Shown here: in pieces, positions 42,306 to 50,867 of the stretch
Layout: each line of letters opens with the position of its first letter
Position numbering within the stretch: the first letter of the stretch is position 1
Origin: Streptomyces marincola
GTDB taxonomy: Bacteria; Actinomycetota; Actinomycetes; Streptomycetales; Streptomycetaceae
NCBI RefSeq assembly: GCF_020410765.1
Contig: NZ_CP084541.1
Location: 1,669,001-1,733,000, forward strand
Length of the DNA: 64,000 bases
Direction of reading: 5' to 3'
Position numbers and translations under genes: made by a program
Notes under the pieces: model-generated
Databases searched by the model: none
Seen by the model: the letters and a program-made list of their open reading frames with translations, nothing else
What the model was told of the DNA's origin: nothing

Positions 42306-44840
42306 TCAGAGCCCGCCGGGCGGCGCCGTTCCCGGAGCCGGGCGGCCCGGCTCCCTCGGCAGCGCGAGCAGCCGCTCCTCCCCCGGCGCGATGTCCACGG
42401 TGTCGTCGGCCAGGACGACGCGCACCGGGCCCTCCTCCGAGCGCGGCACGCCGACGCACAGCTGGCCCGGCTTCATCCGCACCCGCACCGCGGTGCCTCG
42501 GTGCCGCACCGTGAACCCGAACTCCGACAGCTCGGGCACCGGCGCCGGGTCGAGCCACAGCGCGCCCTCGCGCGTCTGGAGCCCGGCGAGGCCCCGTTGC
42601 ACCAGGTCGAGCGTGCCCGCCATCGCGCCCAGATGGATGCCCTCGGCGGTCGTCCCGCCCTGGAGGTCGGCCACGTCGCTCGCCAGCGCCTCCTTCAGGT
42701 GCCTCCACGCCTCGCCGTGCCGCACCCGGGACAGCACCCACGCGTGCACGACGCCGCTGAGCGTCGAGCCGTGGCTGGTGCGCGCCAGGTAGTAGTCGAC
42801 CGTGCGCCGCCACAGCGCGTCGTCCATGGCGTAGCCGAGCCGCGCGAACACCTCGGCCAGCTCGCCGGGCGAGAACAGGTAGCCGAGCATCAGCACGTCC
42901 GCCTGCTTGGACGCCCGGTAGCGGTTGACCGTGTCCCCCTCGGCCTCCAGCACGCGGTCGAGACGCCTGATGTCGCCGTACCGCGCCCGGTAGCCCTCCC
43001 AGTCCAGCTCGCGCAGTTCCCCGTAGCCGTCGAACTGGCTGACCACGCCCTCGTGGAACGGCACCCTCAGCCGCCGCGAGACGTCCTCCCACAGCTCCGG
43101 CTCCTCCGGGCGCAGCCCGATGCGTTCCGCCAGCTCGCGGCGCCGCGCGGCGGGCAGGGCGCGGGCCAGGTCGAGGGCGCGCGCCAGCACCCAGGCGGCC
43201 GTCACGTTCGTGTAGGCGTTGTCGTCGAGCCCGGGCTCGGACGCGTCCGGGTACGCCTCGTGGTACTCGTCGGGCCCGACCACGCCCCTGATGCGGTACC
43301 GCTCGTACGCGGGGTCGAACTCGGCGCGCGAGGCCCAGAACCGCGCGATCTGGAGCAGCAGTTCCGCGCCCTCGGCGTGCGTGAACCCGGTGTCGCCCGT
43401 CGCCTGCCCGTACCGCCACACGTTGTAGGCCACGGCCGAGCCGACGTGGTGCTGGAGCCGCGAGTTGTCCGGCAGCCAGCGGCCGGAACGCGGGTTCAAG
43501 TGCGTCTCGGGCGTCTCCTCCCGGCCGTCGCTGCCGCTCTGCCAGGGGAACATCGCGCCCTCCCGGCCCGCCGCCCGCGCCGCCCTGAGCGCGGCGGGCA
43601 GCCGCCGGTACCGGTAGGTCATGAGCGCGCGGGACAGTTCGGGGAAGTGCAGGTTCAGGTAGGGCAGCACGAACAGCTCGTCCCAGAACACGTGCCCCCG
43701 GTACGCCTCGCCGTGCAGGCCGCGCGCCGGCACCCCCGCGTCGAGCCGCGCGGTGTGCCCGGGCGACAGGGTCTGGAGCAGGTGGAAGAGGTGCAGGCGC
43801 AGGATGTGGCCCGACTCGCCCGGCACGTCGAGGTCGGCCCGGCGCCACAGCCGTTCCCACGCCGCGCCGTGCGTGCCGAGCAGCCCGTCGAAGTCCGGGG
43901 CCCGCCGCAGCCGGTCGACGGCCGCCCCGAGCGGGCTGCTGATCGCGGTGTCGCGCGAGGTGTGCAGCGCGATCGTCTTCTCCACCGTCACCGGGCGGCC
44001 GGGGCGGATCGGCAGCCGCAGCCGCTGCTCGGCGCGGTAGTCCGTCAGCCGCGTCGGCGGCGTCAGCCGGTCGGGCTCCGCGTCCGCGCGCGTCCTGGCC
44101 GCCATGACCACGCGGATGTCGGAGGCGCGCGTGCGGCAGCGCAGCCACACCAGGTCCGGGTCCTCGCTGCCCGTCCCCATGTCCGTCAGGTGGTGCGAGG
44201 CGAGGTCGCGGTACCGCTCGACGCCCGTGTTGGCCGCCGCCATGCCGTCGATCGCCGACTCGACCTCGATGGTGCCCGACCAGTCCTCGGCGGTGAACGT
44301 CGTGCGCAGCGCCGCCAGGTGCGGGTCCGCCATGTGGACCAGACGGCACTGCTCGACGCCCAGGTGCCGCCCGTGCCGGTCGCGGTACCTGACCGATCTG
44401 CCGAGGGTGCCGTGCCGCAGGTCGAGCACCTGCCGGTAGCGCAGCAGGCGCGCGCGGCCGTGCCCGTGCCCGCCGGGTTCGCGGCCGGGGCCGGGCTCGG
44501 CGCCGGGGTCGTGCACGGGGTCAGGGGTGAACCACTCGCCGTCCGGCCCCTCGTCCGGGTGCGGCCGGAAGCGGAACGCCAGCCAGTTCGGCAGGTTCAC
44601 CACGTCCTCGTGCTCCAGCTCCCGGCCGTCCAGCGTCGTCGTCAGCCGGTTGTAGAGGCCGGCCGCGTAGGTGCCGGGGTAGTGCGCCGGGCCCGCGACC
44701 GACTCGGGCGCGGCGCCGCGGGTCGCGAAGTAGCCGTTGCCCAGCGTGCACAGCGCCTCGCGCAACCGCTCGGCGCGCGGGTCGTATCCCTCGTACGCCC
44801 AGGTCCACTCCGTGGTCTCCCGGGAGGCCGGTTCCGTCAC
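42306..44840 (-). CDS. Glycoside hydrolase family 65 disaccharide phosphorylase
   Basis: GH65 enzyme (844 aa) that phosphorolyses an alpha-glucosidic disaccharide (trehalose, maltose, kojibiose or nigerose) to glucose and beta-glucose 1-phosphate. Features: TLGNGYFATRGAAPES near the start, GLYNRL, HVFWDELFVLPYLNLHFPE, MFPWQSGSDGREETPETHLNP, and RGVVGPDEYHE, which carries the general-acid Glu. RTSHGSTLSGVVHAWVLSR and DLQGGTTAEGIHLGAMAGTLDLVQRG bind phosphate and substrate. The GTG start at 44840 overlaps the stop of the phosphoglucomutase gene, so both are coupled. A long open frame upstream of this start is an artefact. The precise disaccharide cannot be told by eye. Confidence 0.9.
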   Translation of the reverse strand: MTEPASRETTEWTWAYEGYDPRAERLREALCTLGNGYFATRGAAPESVAGPAHYPGTYAAGLYNRLTTTLDGRELEHEDVVNLPNWLAFRFRPHPDEGPDGEWFTPDPVHDPGAEPGPGREPGGHGHGRARLLRYRQVLDLRHGTLGRSVRYRDRHGRHLGVEQCRLVHMADPHLAALRTTFTAEDWSGTIEVESAIDGMAAANTGVERYRDLASHHLTDMGTGSEDPDLVWLRCRTRASDIRVVMAARTRADAEPDRLTPPTRLTDYRAEQRLRLPIRPGRPVTVEKTIALHTSRDTAISSPLGAAVDRLRRAPDFDGLLGTHGAAWERLWRRADLDVPGESGHILRLHLFHLLQTLSPGHTARLDAGVPARGLHGEAYRGHVFWDELFVLPYLNLHFPELSRALMTYRYRRLPAALRAARAAGREGAMFPWQSGSDGREETPETHLNPRSGRWLPDNSRLQHHVGSAVAYNVWRYGQATGDTGFTHAEGAELLLQIARFWASRAEFDPAYERYRIRGVVGPDEYHEAYPDASEPGLDDNAYTNVTAAWVLARALDLARALPAARRRELAERIGLRPEEPELWEDVSRRLRVPFHEGVVSQFDGYGELRELDWEGYRARYGDIRRLDRVLEAEGDTVNRYRASKQADVLMLGYLFSPGELAEVFARLGYAMDDALWRRTVDYYLARTSHGSTLSGVVHAWVLSRVRHGEAWRHLKEALASDVADLQGGTTAEGIHLGAMAGTLDLVQRGLAGLQTREGALWLDPAPVPELSEFGFTVRHRGTAVRVRMKPGQLCVGVPRSEEGPVRVVLADDTVDIAPGEERLLALPREPGRPAPGTAPPGGL

Positions 44841-45598
44841 CGGGTCTCGCCCCCTCCGCCGGGCGGGTCCCCGTCGAGCAGGTCCCCCGGATCCAGGACC
44901 ACGAGGTCGGCGCCGCCGCGCCGCAGGTCGGCCGCTCCCTCGCCGTGCGCGGACCGGTCCACCCCGACCACCAGGGCGAACCCGCCCCGCCTGCCCGCCT
45001 CGACCCCGGCCGGCGCGTCCTCCACGACCGCGGCGGCAGCGGCCGGCACGCCGAGCCGCCGCGCCGCTTCGAGGAACAGCGCCGGGTCCGGCTTCCCCGG
45101 CAGGCCGAGCCGGGCCGCGTCGTTGCCGTCCACGACCGCGCGCAGCGAGGGCAGGACGCCGGCGTTGCGCAGCAGGTCGCGGGCGTGCCGCGAGGCCGAC
45201 ACGGCGGCGCAGCGCACCCGCGCGCGGGTGAGGGCCGCGAGCAGCCGGACGGTGCCGGGGAAGACCTCGGCGCCGCGTTCGCCCAGCAGGCGGACGAACG
45301 CCTGCTCCTTGCGCGCCGCGACAGCGTGCACGCTCCCCGTGCCGGGGCCGTCCTCCGGGCCGCCGGCCGGGAGTCCCGCGCCCCGGGCGTCGAGGAACGC
45401 CGCCGCGCCGTCGAGTCGCGACTTGCCGTCGACGTACCGCCGGTAGTCCTCGCGCGTGAACGGCGGGCCGAGCCCCGGCACGGTGCCGAACGCCTCCTCC
45501 CAGGCGGCGGCGTGCACCCGGGCCGAGTCGGTGATGACCCCGTCGGTGTCGAACACCACCGCGCGGCAGGTCCGCAGTTCCGGGACGGTCGTCATCAC
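44837..45598 (-). CDS. HAD family beta-phosphoglucomutase
   Basis: HAD phosphotransferase (253 aa) of the beta-phosphoglucomutase group. The catalytic motif is VVFDTDGVITDS, where the nucleophile Asp and the acid/base Asp are both present. Next come EDYRRYVDGKSRLDGAAAFLDARG, a cap-domain signature, then VSASRHARDLLRNAGV, GKPDPALFLEAARRLGV and VVEDAPAGVEAGRRGGF. It should convert beta-glucose 1-phosphate from the GH65 enzyme into glucose 6-phosphate. Either of two adjacent Met codons may be the start. It is the first gene of the two-gene minus-strand operon. Confidence 0.9.
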   Translation of the reverse strand: MMTTVPELRTCRAVVFDTDGVITDSARVHAAAWEEAFGTVPGLGPPFTREDYRRYVDGKSRLDGAAAFLDARGAGLPAGGPEDGPGTGSVHAVAARKEQAFVRLLGERGAEVFPGTVRLLAALTRARVRCAAVSASRHARDLLRNAGVLPSLRAVVDGNDAARLGLPGKPDPALFLEAARRLGVPAAAAAVVEDAPAGVEAGRRGGFALVVGVDRSAHGEGAADLRRGGADLVVLDPGDLLDGDPPGGGGETR

Positions 45599-45737
45599 TC
45601 CATGGGACCCCGGACGGGCCCGGCCCGCAATCCGCGGCGCGGACCGGCCCCGCCTTGCCGATCAACGAGACGCAACGTATCGTCTTCTTCCTCGGCCGGA
45701 TCTCCCGACCGCGCCGTCCGACCGAAAGGAACCCGCC

Positions 45738-46667
45738 GTGGAACACGTCGTCGACGCGGCCCCCGGAATCCGCCTGTGGGCCCAGGAGCACGGCCCGGCC
45801 GACGCCTCCCCCGTGCTGCTGATCATGGGCGCGCAGGCGTCCGGCCTCGCCTGGCCCGACGCACTGGTGGACCGCCTCGCCACCCGGCACCGCGTGATCC
45901 GCTACGACCACCGCGACACCGGCCGTTCGACCCACGCCTTCGACACCCACCCGTACCCGCTCACCGCGCTCGCCGAGGACGCGGTCACCGTCCTCGACGC
46001 CCTCGGCGTCGCCCGGGCGCACGTCGTGGGGCTTTCCCTGGGCGGCATGCTGGCCCAACTGCTCATCGCCGACCACCCGGACCGGCTGCTGAGCGCGACC
46101 CTGCTGGGCACCGGCGCGCTCAGCGACACCCCCTACACCCACCCGGACGGCACCCGCACCCCGCCGCACGAACTGCCAGGACCCGCCCCGCACATCCTGG
46201 AGATGTGGAGCAGGCCCGTCGAGGACCTGGGCGTCGAGGCCGAACTCGAACGGCGCGTCGAGCACTGGCAGACCATCGGCGGCGACGCCATCCCCTTCGC
46301 CGCGGAGGAGATACGGGCCATGGAGCGCCGGATCATCGCGCACACCGGTCACCACCAGCCGAACGACGCGCACGCCCGCGCCGACAGCTCCGGCATGCTG
46401 CGCACCGAGCGGCTCGCGAGCACCGCCGTGCCCACCCTGGTGCTCTCGGCACCGGCCGATCCGGTGTGGCCGCCGCCCCACCCGCAGCACATGGGGCAGG
46501 TGATCCGCGGGGCCCGCGTGCGGGAGATCCCGGGCATGGGGCACGCCCTGCCGCCCCAGGTGGTCGCCCCGCTGGCCACCGCGATACTGGAGCACACCGC
46601 GGAGCACCCGGGCCCCGGCGCGCCTGCGCGGCCGGCCGGGGACGGCAGCGGGCCGCACGCGGGGTGA
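45738..46667 (+). CDS. Alpha/beta hydrolase
   Basis: Cytoplasmic alpha/beta hydrolase (309 aa) with no signal peptide. HVVGLSLGGMLAQLLIADHP carries the nucleophile Ser, VLSAPADPVWPPPHP the acid and EIPGMGHALPP the His. RYDHRDTGRSTH and the lid region with PGPAPHILEMW resemble bacterial esterases and TAP/aclacinomycin-methylesterase-like enzymes. The GTG at 45738 is chosen because AAAGGA lies 7 bases before it and homology begins within 8 residues. It is monocistronic, divergent from the phosphoglucomutase gene and convergent with eno, from which it is separated by a strong hairpin. Confidence 0.85.
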   Translation: MEHVVDAAPGIRLWAQEHGPADASPVLLIMGAQASGLAWPDALVDRLATRHRVIRYDHRDTGRSTHAFDTHPYPLTALAEDAVTVLDALGVARAHVVGLSLGGMLAQLLIADHPDRLLSATLLGTGALSDTPYTHPDGTRTPPHELPGPAPHILEMWSRPVEDLGVEAELERRVEHWQTIGGDAIPFAAEEIRAMERRIIAHTGHHQPNDAHARADSSGMLRTERLASTAVPTLVLSAPADPVWPPPHPQHMGQVIRGARVREIPGMGHALPPQVVAPLATAILEHTAEHPGPGAPARPAGDGSGPHAG

Positions 46668-46707
46668 ACGGCCCGGGGAGACCCGTCCTCCCGGCGCGCG
46701 AACGGCC

Positions 46708-46747
46708 GGTCGGGGCGGGCCGGGGCGCCCCCGAACCCGCCCCGACC
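46708..46747. terminator. Bidirectional hairpin terminator
   Basis: Perfect 12-bp arms GGTCGGGGCGGG (46708-46719) and CCCGCCCCGACC (46736-46747) with a 16-base centre that can itself pair. It lies 40 bp past the hydrolase stop and 7 bp past the eno stop, and works equally for both strands. No U-tract is present. Confidence 0.75.
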
Positions 46748-46753
46748 CGCCGG

Positions 46754-48061
46754 TCACGCCCGGCGCAGCGCGGAACGGCCCGCGAAGCGCGCCGAGTCCC
46801 CCAGCTCCTCCTCGATCCGGATCAGCTGGTTGTACTTCGCCGTGCGGTCGGAGCGGGAGAGCGAGCCGGTCTTGATCTGACCGCAGCCGGTCGCCACCGC
46901 GAGGTCCGCGATGGTGGTGTCCTCCGTCTCGCCCGAGCGGTGGGACATGACAGCCGTCCAGCCCGCCTCATGGGCCGCGGCCACCGCGGCGAGCGCCTCG
47001 GTCAGGGTCCCGACCTGGTTGACCTTGACCAGGACCGAGTTGCCGACGCCGGTGCGGATGCCCTCGCGCAGCAGCGCCTCGTCGGTGCAGAACACGTCGT
47101 CGCCCGTGAGCTGGCAGCGGTCGCCGACGCGGGCGGTCAGCTCGCGCCACCCGTCCAGGTCGTTCTCCGCCATCGGGTCCTCGATGGAGACGACCGGGTA
47201 GGCGTCGACGAGCCCGGCCAGGTAGTCGGCGTGCTCGGCAGGGGTGCGGCGCACTCCCTCGCCCGCGTAGTCGTAGACGCCGTCACGGAAGAACTCCGAC
47301 GACGCGGGGTCCATGAGCAGGGCGATGTCAGGCCCGGGGCGGTAGCCGGTGCGCTCGATGGCGGCCAGCACGAAGTCCAGCGCCTCCTCGGCGGTGCGCA
47401 GCGCGGGCGCGAAGCCGCCCTCGTCGCCGACGCCCGTGGAGTGCCCTGCGGCCCGCAGGTCGCGGCGCAGCGTGTGGAAGACCTCGCTGCCCATGCGGAC
47501 GGCTTCGGCGAACGTGGCCGCCCCCACGGGCGCGATCATGAACTCCTGGAAGTCCAGCGGATTGTCGGCGTGGGCACCGCCGTTGACGATGTTCATCATC
47601 GGCAGCGGCAGGAGATGGGCGTCGGCGCCGCCGAGGTAGCGGTAGAGGGGGCTGCGGTGGGCCGCCGCGGCGGCCTTGGCGGCGGCGAGGGAGACGCCGA
47701 GGACCGCGTTGGCGCCGAGCCTTGACTTCGCGGCGGTGCCGTCGAGGGCGATCAGCGCCGCGTCGAGACCCGCCTGGTCCGCCGCGTCCCGGCCGCGTAC
47801 GGACGCCGCGATCTCCCCGTTGACGTGGGCCACCGCGCCGTCGACGCCCTTGCCGTGCCAGCGCGCGGCGTCCCCGTCGCGCAGCTCCACGGCCTCCCGG
47901 GCGCCGGTGGAGGCGCCGGAGGGGACGGCCGCCCGCCCCAGGGAGCCGTCCGTGAGGACCACGTCGACCTCGACCGTGGGGTTGCCCCGGCTGTCGATGA
48001 TCCGGCGGGCGGTGACGGTGTCGATGGTGGCGTCGATGGTTCCGACTGCCGTTGCGGACAT
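46754..48061 (-). CDS. eno: Enolase (phosphopyruvate hydratase), probable secondary copy
   Basis: Enolase (435 aa) converting 2-phosphoglycerate to phosphoenolpyruvate. All active-site elements are seen: SGASTGAREAVELRDGD, NGGAHADN with the catalytic His, GDEGGFAP with the Glu, metal ligands in LMDPASSEFF, SIEDPMAENDLDGW and LTGDDVFCTD, the lysine in VLVKVNQVGTL, and IKTGSLSRSDRTAKYNQLIRIEEEL read in parts. The usual LDGT in the middle is replaced by variants. The ATG at 48061 has GGAGGGG upstream. The divergent MarR gene and absence of the ftsB/eno housekeeping context suggest the second, regulated enolase of Streptomyces. Confidence 0.93.
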   Translation of the reverse strand: MSATAVGTIDATIDTVTARRIIDSRGNPTVEVDVVLTDGSLGRAAVPSGASTGAREAVELRDGDAARWHGKGVDGAVAHVNGEIAASVRGRDAADQAGLDAALIALDGTAAKSRLGANAVLGVSLAAAKAAAAAHRSPLYRYLGGADAHLLPLPMMNIVNGGAHADNPLDFQEFMIAPVGAATFAEAVRMGSEVFHTLRRDLRAAGHSTGVGDEGGFAPALRTAEEALDFVLAAIERTGYRPGPDIALLMDPASSEFFRDGVYDYAGEGVRRTPAEHADYLAGLVDAYPVVSIEDPMAENDLDGWRELTARVGDRCQLTGDDVFCTDEALLREGIRTGVGNSVLVKVNQVGTLTEALAAVAAAHEAGWTAVMSHRSGETEDTTIADLAVATGCGQIKTGSLSRSDRTAKYNQLIRIEEELGDSARFAGRSALRRA

Positions 48062-48136
48062 GGTTGTTCCCCTCCGTCGTCGTGTGCCGTGCCCCGGCTG
48101 CGACCGCGCTGGCGCTGGGCCCGACACGCAAACCCT

Positions 48137-48175
48137 ACAGCAACACTGCACAGTTCAGCTGTTCAGAATTGCTGT
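48137..48175. promoter_or_regulatory. Dyad and direct repeats in the eno-marR divergent region
   Basis: ACAGCAA (48137-48143) and TTGCTGT (48169-48175) form a perfect 7-bp inverted repeat. Between them lie CAGTTCAGCTGTTCAG, an imperfect dyad around CAGCTG, and three TTCAG or GTTCAG words. It is the most AT-rich stretch in the 160-bp divergent region and is the likely operator for the MarR regulator. Confidence 0.55.
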
Positions 48176-48221
48176 GGAGTTCCGCCGCACGGCCGCGCCG
48201 GGCACCGGGGTAAAGTGCCCT

Positions 48222-48647
48222 ATGCCCACCCCGGAAGCCGCCGCCATCGCCGCTGAACTGCGCACCGCGATGGGCAAGCTCACCCGACGCGTCAAACACG
48301 AGGACCGCATCCCGCTCGGCCAGGTCGCCGTGCTCGGCGCACTCGACCGCAACGGCGCCATGACCACCAGCGACCTCGCCGCCGATCAGCGCGTGCGCCC
48401 CCAGTCGATGGCCCGGGTGGTGGGGCTGCTCATGGAACAGGACCTGATCACGCGCCGCGCCCACCCCACGGACGGCCGCAAGTCGCTGGTCGAGCTGTCG
48501 GACGCGGGCCGGGCCGCTCTGGAAACGGAGCGCAGCCGCAGGGCCGGCTGGCTCGCGCAGGCCATCGAGGCCGAACTCACGGACGAGGAACGCGCGCTGC
48601 TGGCGCGAAGCGCCGCCCTGCTGGAACGGCTCGCCACCCGCGACTGA
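48222..48647 (+). CDS. MarR family transcriptional regulator
   Basis: Winged-helix regulator (141 aa), close in length to the family. PLGQVAVLGALDRNGAMTTSDLAADQRVRPQSMARVVGLLMEQDLITRRAHPTDGRKSLVELSDAG, read in pieces, shows the recognition helix (RVRPQSMARVVGLL) and the wing (DGRKSLVELS). No ribosome site precedes the ATG; TAAAGT six bases upstream could be a -10 element giving a leaderless transcript. It is divergent from eno, with a dyad in the shared region, so it probably represses both genes. The ligand is unknown. Confidence 0.88.
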   Translation: MPTPEAAAIAAELRTAMGKLTRRVKHEDRIPLGQVAVLGALDRNGAMTTSDLAADQRVRPQSMARVVGLLMEQDLITRRAHPTDGRKSLVELSDAGRAALETERSRRAGWLAQAIEAELTDEERALLARSAALLERLATRD

Positions 48648-48829
48648 CGCATGGCCCGGCGCGGCCGGAACCGCCGTCGTGCGGGTGCCGCGGGAGCAGC
48701 GTCCCGCGGTCACGGCGGAGGACGGGCGCGTTCCCTTTCATGGGCGCGGCGCGCAGGGGTTGCACATGCCGCGGCGGCATGTGGTCCGGTGGACTCGCCT
48801 CCCGATGCCTTCAGGAAAGGTCCCTGCTC

Positions 48830-49753
48830 ATGCCTCCGTCCTTCACGCCGCCCCGTCGGGTCACGATCGGTGACGCGGCGGCCTTCGTCGGCAGCACGCC
48901 ACGGGCGATTCGCCACTACCACGAGATCGGCCTGCTCCCCGAGCCCGAGCGGGGCGGCGACGGCCGCCGCCGCTACGGGTACGAGGACATGATCCGCTTG
49001 CTGTGGATCCGCAGGATGGCCGACGCCGGGATCGCCCTGAACGACATCCGCGACGCCTTCGCCACCGGCGCGGCTTCCGCCGGCCCGGACAGCGGAGAAG
49101 GCATCGCGGGCATCCTGGAGCGGCTGGAGGAAACCCTCGCCGAGCAGGAGGCGGAAGTGCGGCGGCAACGGACCGCCGTGCGGCGGATGCGCGCCGAAGG
49201 CAGCCGGATGGGCCTGCTCTCCGACATCGTCACCGAACGCCTCAAGAAGCTGCCCGAGGGCTCCCTGCGTCAGGCGGACCTGGACAGCCTGCTGGTCACT
49301 GAGCGGATCTTCGGCCCGCTCGGCGCGGCCGTCCAGGCCACCCGCTTTCTCGCCCTGGCCACGCACCCCGCTCTGCGAAAGGAGTCCGACCGCGTCGACG
49401 ACGCCGAGGAGGCACTCGATGACGGTGTCGCCGTCGATGATCCACGGGTGGCTCACGTGGCCGCCGAGCGGCACGCCTTCGAAAGCGCCCTGCACGCCGT
49501 CATCGAGGAATCCGGCCTGGGTGAGGCCGACGATGCCCTCTTCGACGCCTGGGACACCGCGCACCCTGCCACCGCCGATGACGGCGAGGGCGAGGCCGAC
49601 CTCGGCTCCGGCAGGCGGAAGGCCGACGCCATGAGCGTGTGCGAAGCCACCGGCACGATGCCCTACGACTTCTCCCCGGCCCGCCTGCGCTGCATGGAAC
49701 TGGCGGAGGAACTGTCCGCCCAGGACTCACCCGCCATCCGGGACACGTTCTAG
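48830..49753 (+). CDS. MerR family regulator
   Basis: MerR-type regulator (307 aa), longer than the classical 140-residue form. The N-terminal winged helix is RRVTIGDAAAFVGSTPRAIRHYHEIGLLPEPERGGDGRRRYGYEDMIRLLWIRRM, read in pieces, followed by the dimerisation helix (ILERLEETLAEQEAEVRRQR). The C-terminal 170 residues form a mostly helical sensing domain with conserved acidic stretches and no obvious metal-binding Cys pair, so an organic ligand (TipA- or BmrR-like) is more likely than a metal. AGGAAAGG precedes the ATG. Its stop codon overlaps that of the opposite XRE gene by four bases. No target operon is adjacent. Confidence 0.85.
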   Translation: MPPSFTPPRRVTIGDAAAFVGSTPRAIRHYHEIGLLPEPERGGDGRRRYGYEDMIRLLWIRRMADAGIALNDIRDAFATGAASAGPDSGEGIAGILERLEETLAEQEAEVRRQRTAVRRMRAEGSRMGLLSDIVTERLKKLPEGSLRQADLDSLLVTERIFGPLGAAVQATRFLALATHPALRKESDRVDDAEEALDDGVAVDDPRVAHVAAERHAFESALHAVIEESGLGEADDALFDAWDTAHPATADDGEGEADLGSGRRKADAMSVCEATGTMPYDFSPARLRCMELAEELSAQDSPAIRDTF

Positions 49754-50478
49754 TCGAGGTGGACGCGCCGGCCGGTGACCCGCTCCGGTCGCAGCCGCAC
49801 CCACTCCTGACCGGGATCCGGTCGCTGTTCGCTCTCCCGTGCCGTTCCCGGCCCGGGCGCGCGCCCCGAGTCCGCCGGGCCGACCCGGCCCTCGCCGTCG
49901 GGCCACCCGGCCGCCAACCGGTTCAGTTCGGCGACCTCGGCCGGATCCGTGACGCGCCGTGTCGTGCCGACCACCAGAACGCTCCAGCCGACGCCCCGCG
50001 GCTCGTCGAGATGGTCGACCTCGAACGCGGTCTCGCGCGCCTCCCGCACCAGGACCCCGTCCGGCTCGTCCGCGCTCACCGGGAACACGATGGCGCTGTC
50101 CCGCAGGCAGTACGTCACCGGCACGATCGCCGGGCCGCTCCCGGTGTCGACGGCGATCCGGCCGATGGTGTGCTCGGCCACCAGCCGGTAGCACTCGTCC
50201 GTGTCCAGCTCGACCAGCCGGCCGCGCGGCGCCGCGTGCCCGCCCGCGGGCGCCGGCTCTGACCCGGTCAGCTCGCCGACGGTCGTCTCCAGCGCCCTGG
50301 CCACCCGCGTCAGCGACGCCTGGCTCGGCGAGGCGGGCCGCTCCTCCAGGTAGCGCAGGTACTGGGGCGCCACCCCGGCCCGGTCCGCCACGTCCTGCCG
50401 GCTGAGACCCAGCTGTTCACGGCGCGACGCGACGCGTCGCCCGATATCACTGCGATGGTTCCGCGTCTCGCCGGCCAC
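49750..50478 (-). CDS. XRE-type helix-turn-helix regulator fused to a flavin-reductase/PNPOx-like domain
   Basis: Fusion of an XRE DNA-binding domain (RRVASRREQLGLSRQDVADRAGVAPQYLRYLEERPA in two parts) with a pyridoxamine-5'-phosphate oxidase-like split-barrel domain (RLVELDTDECYRLVAEHTIGRIAV, VPVTYCLRDSAIVFPVS). The second domain probably binds FMN or F420 and may act as a redox sensor. Start choice: GGAGG lies 8 bases before a GTG at 50478, but an ATG at 50484 overlaps the upstream stop as TGATG and could be translationally coupled. The gene follows a small Cys-containing protein gene. It converges with the MerR gene. Confidence 0.83.
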   Translation of the reverse strand: MAGETRNHRSDIGRRVASRREQLGLSRQDVADRAGVAPQYLRYLEERPASPSQASLTRVARALETTVGELTGSEPAPAGGHAAPRGRLVELDTDECYRLVAEHTIGRIAVDTGSGPAIVPVTYCLRDSAIVFPVSADEPDGVLVREARETAFEVDHLDEPRGVGWSVLVVGTTRRVTDPAEVAELNRLAAGWPDGEGRVGPADSGRAPGPGTARESEQRPDPGQEWVRLRPERVTGRRVHLD

Positions 50479-50483
50479 CGGCA

Positions 50484-50708
50484 TCACCTCCGACCCAACC
50501 CCCAGGATGGCCGGACCGGGCTCAACCCGCTCGTCGGGCAGCGCGGCGCACACGCCCACAGCCGGTACGGGTAGCCGAATCTCGGGTGCCGCACCGTGCC
50601 CAACTCGCGCGCCCGGGCACCGAGGTAGCTGCCGCACAGGGCGCAGTGGATGCCCATGAGCTGGTACGGCCCGAGCCGTTCCAGCGGCGGCAGCGGCTCC
50701 CCGTTCAC
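50484..50708 (-). CDS. Small Cys-rich hypothetical protein
   Basis: A 74-residue open frame starting at GTG 50708, overlapping the XRE-flavin gene at TGATG. It contains CALCGSYLG and WACAPRCPTSG, so two C-x2/3-C pairs spaced by 25 residues; together they could hold one Zn2+. HPRFGYPYRLW is aromatic-rich. The region shows the codon-position bias of real genes. An ATG further upstream, near 50820, would lengthen it by about 40 residues without adding recognised sequence. Its tight coupling to the XRE gene suggests a shared role. Function unknown. Confidence 0.6.
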   Translation of the reverse strand: MNGEPLPPLERLGPYQLMGIHCALCGSYLGARARELGTVRHPRFGYPYRLWACAPRCPTSGLSPVRPSWGLGRR

Positions 50709-50867
50709 CGCACGCCGCCCCACCGGGGAAGGGTCACGTCGCGCATACCTGGTATGTGCCCACCCAGCGGGTCCCCGACCCCGCCGAGACCACTCTGCGA
50801 TCCTGACGTCATCGCGTCCATGACACATGGTGTACCCGTCCGGGCCCGAGGTGGCTAGGCTGAGCGG

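Noticed and set aside
42264..45446. Open frame of over 1000 codons on the plus strand across the GH65 and phosphoglucomutase genes
   Set aside because: It is antisense to two clear enzyme genes and its product is Arg/His/Val-rich low-complexity sequence; long antisense frames are expected at this GC content.
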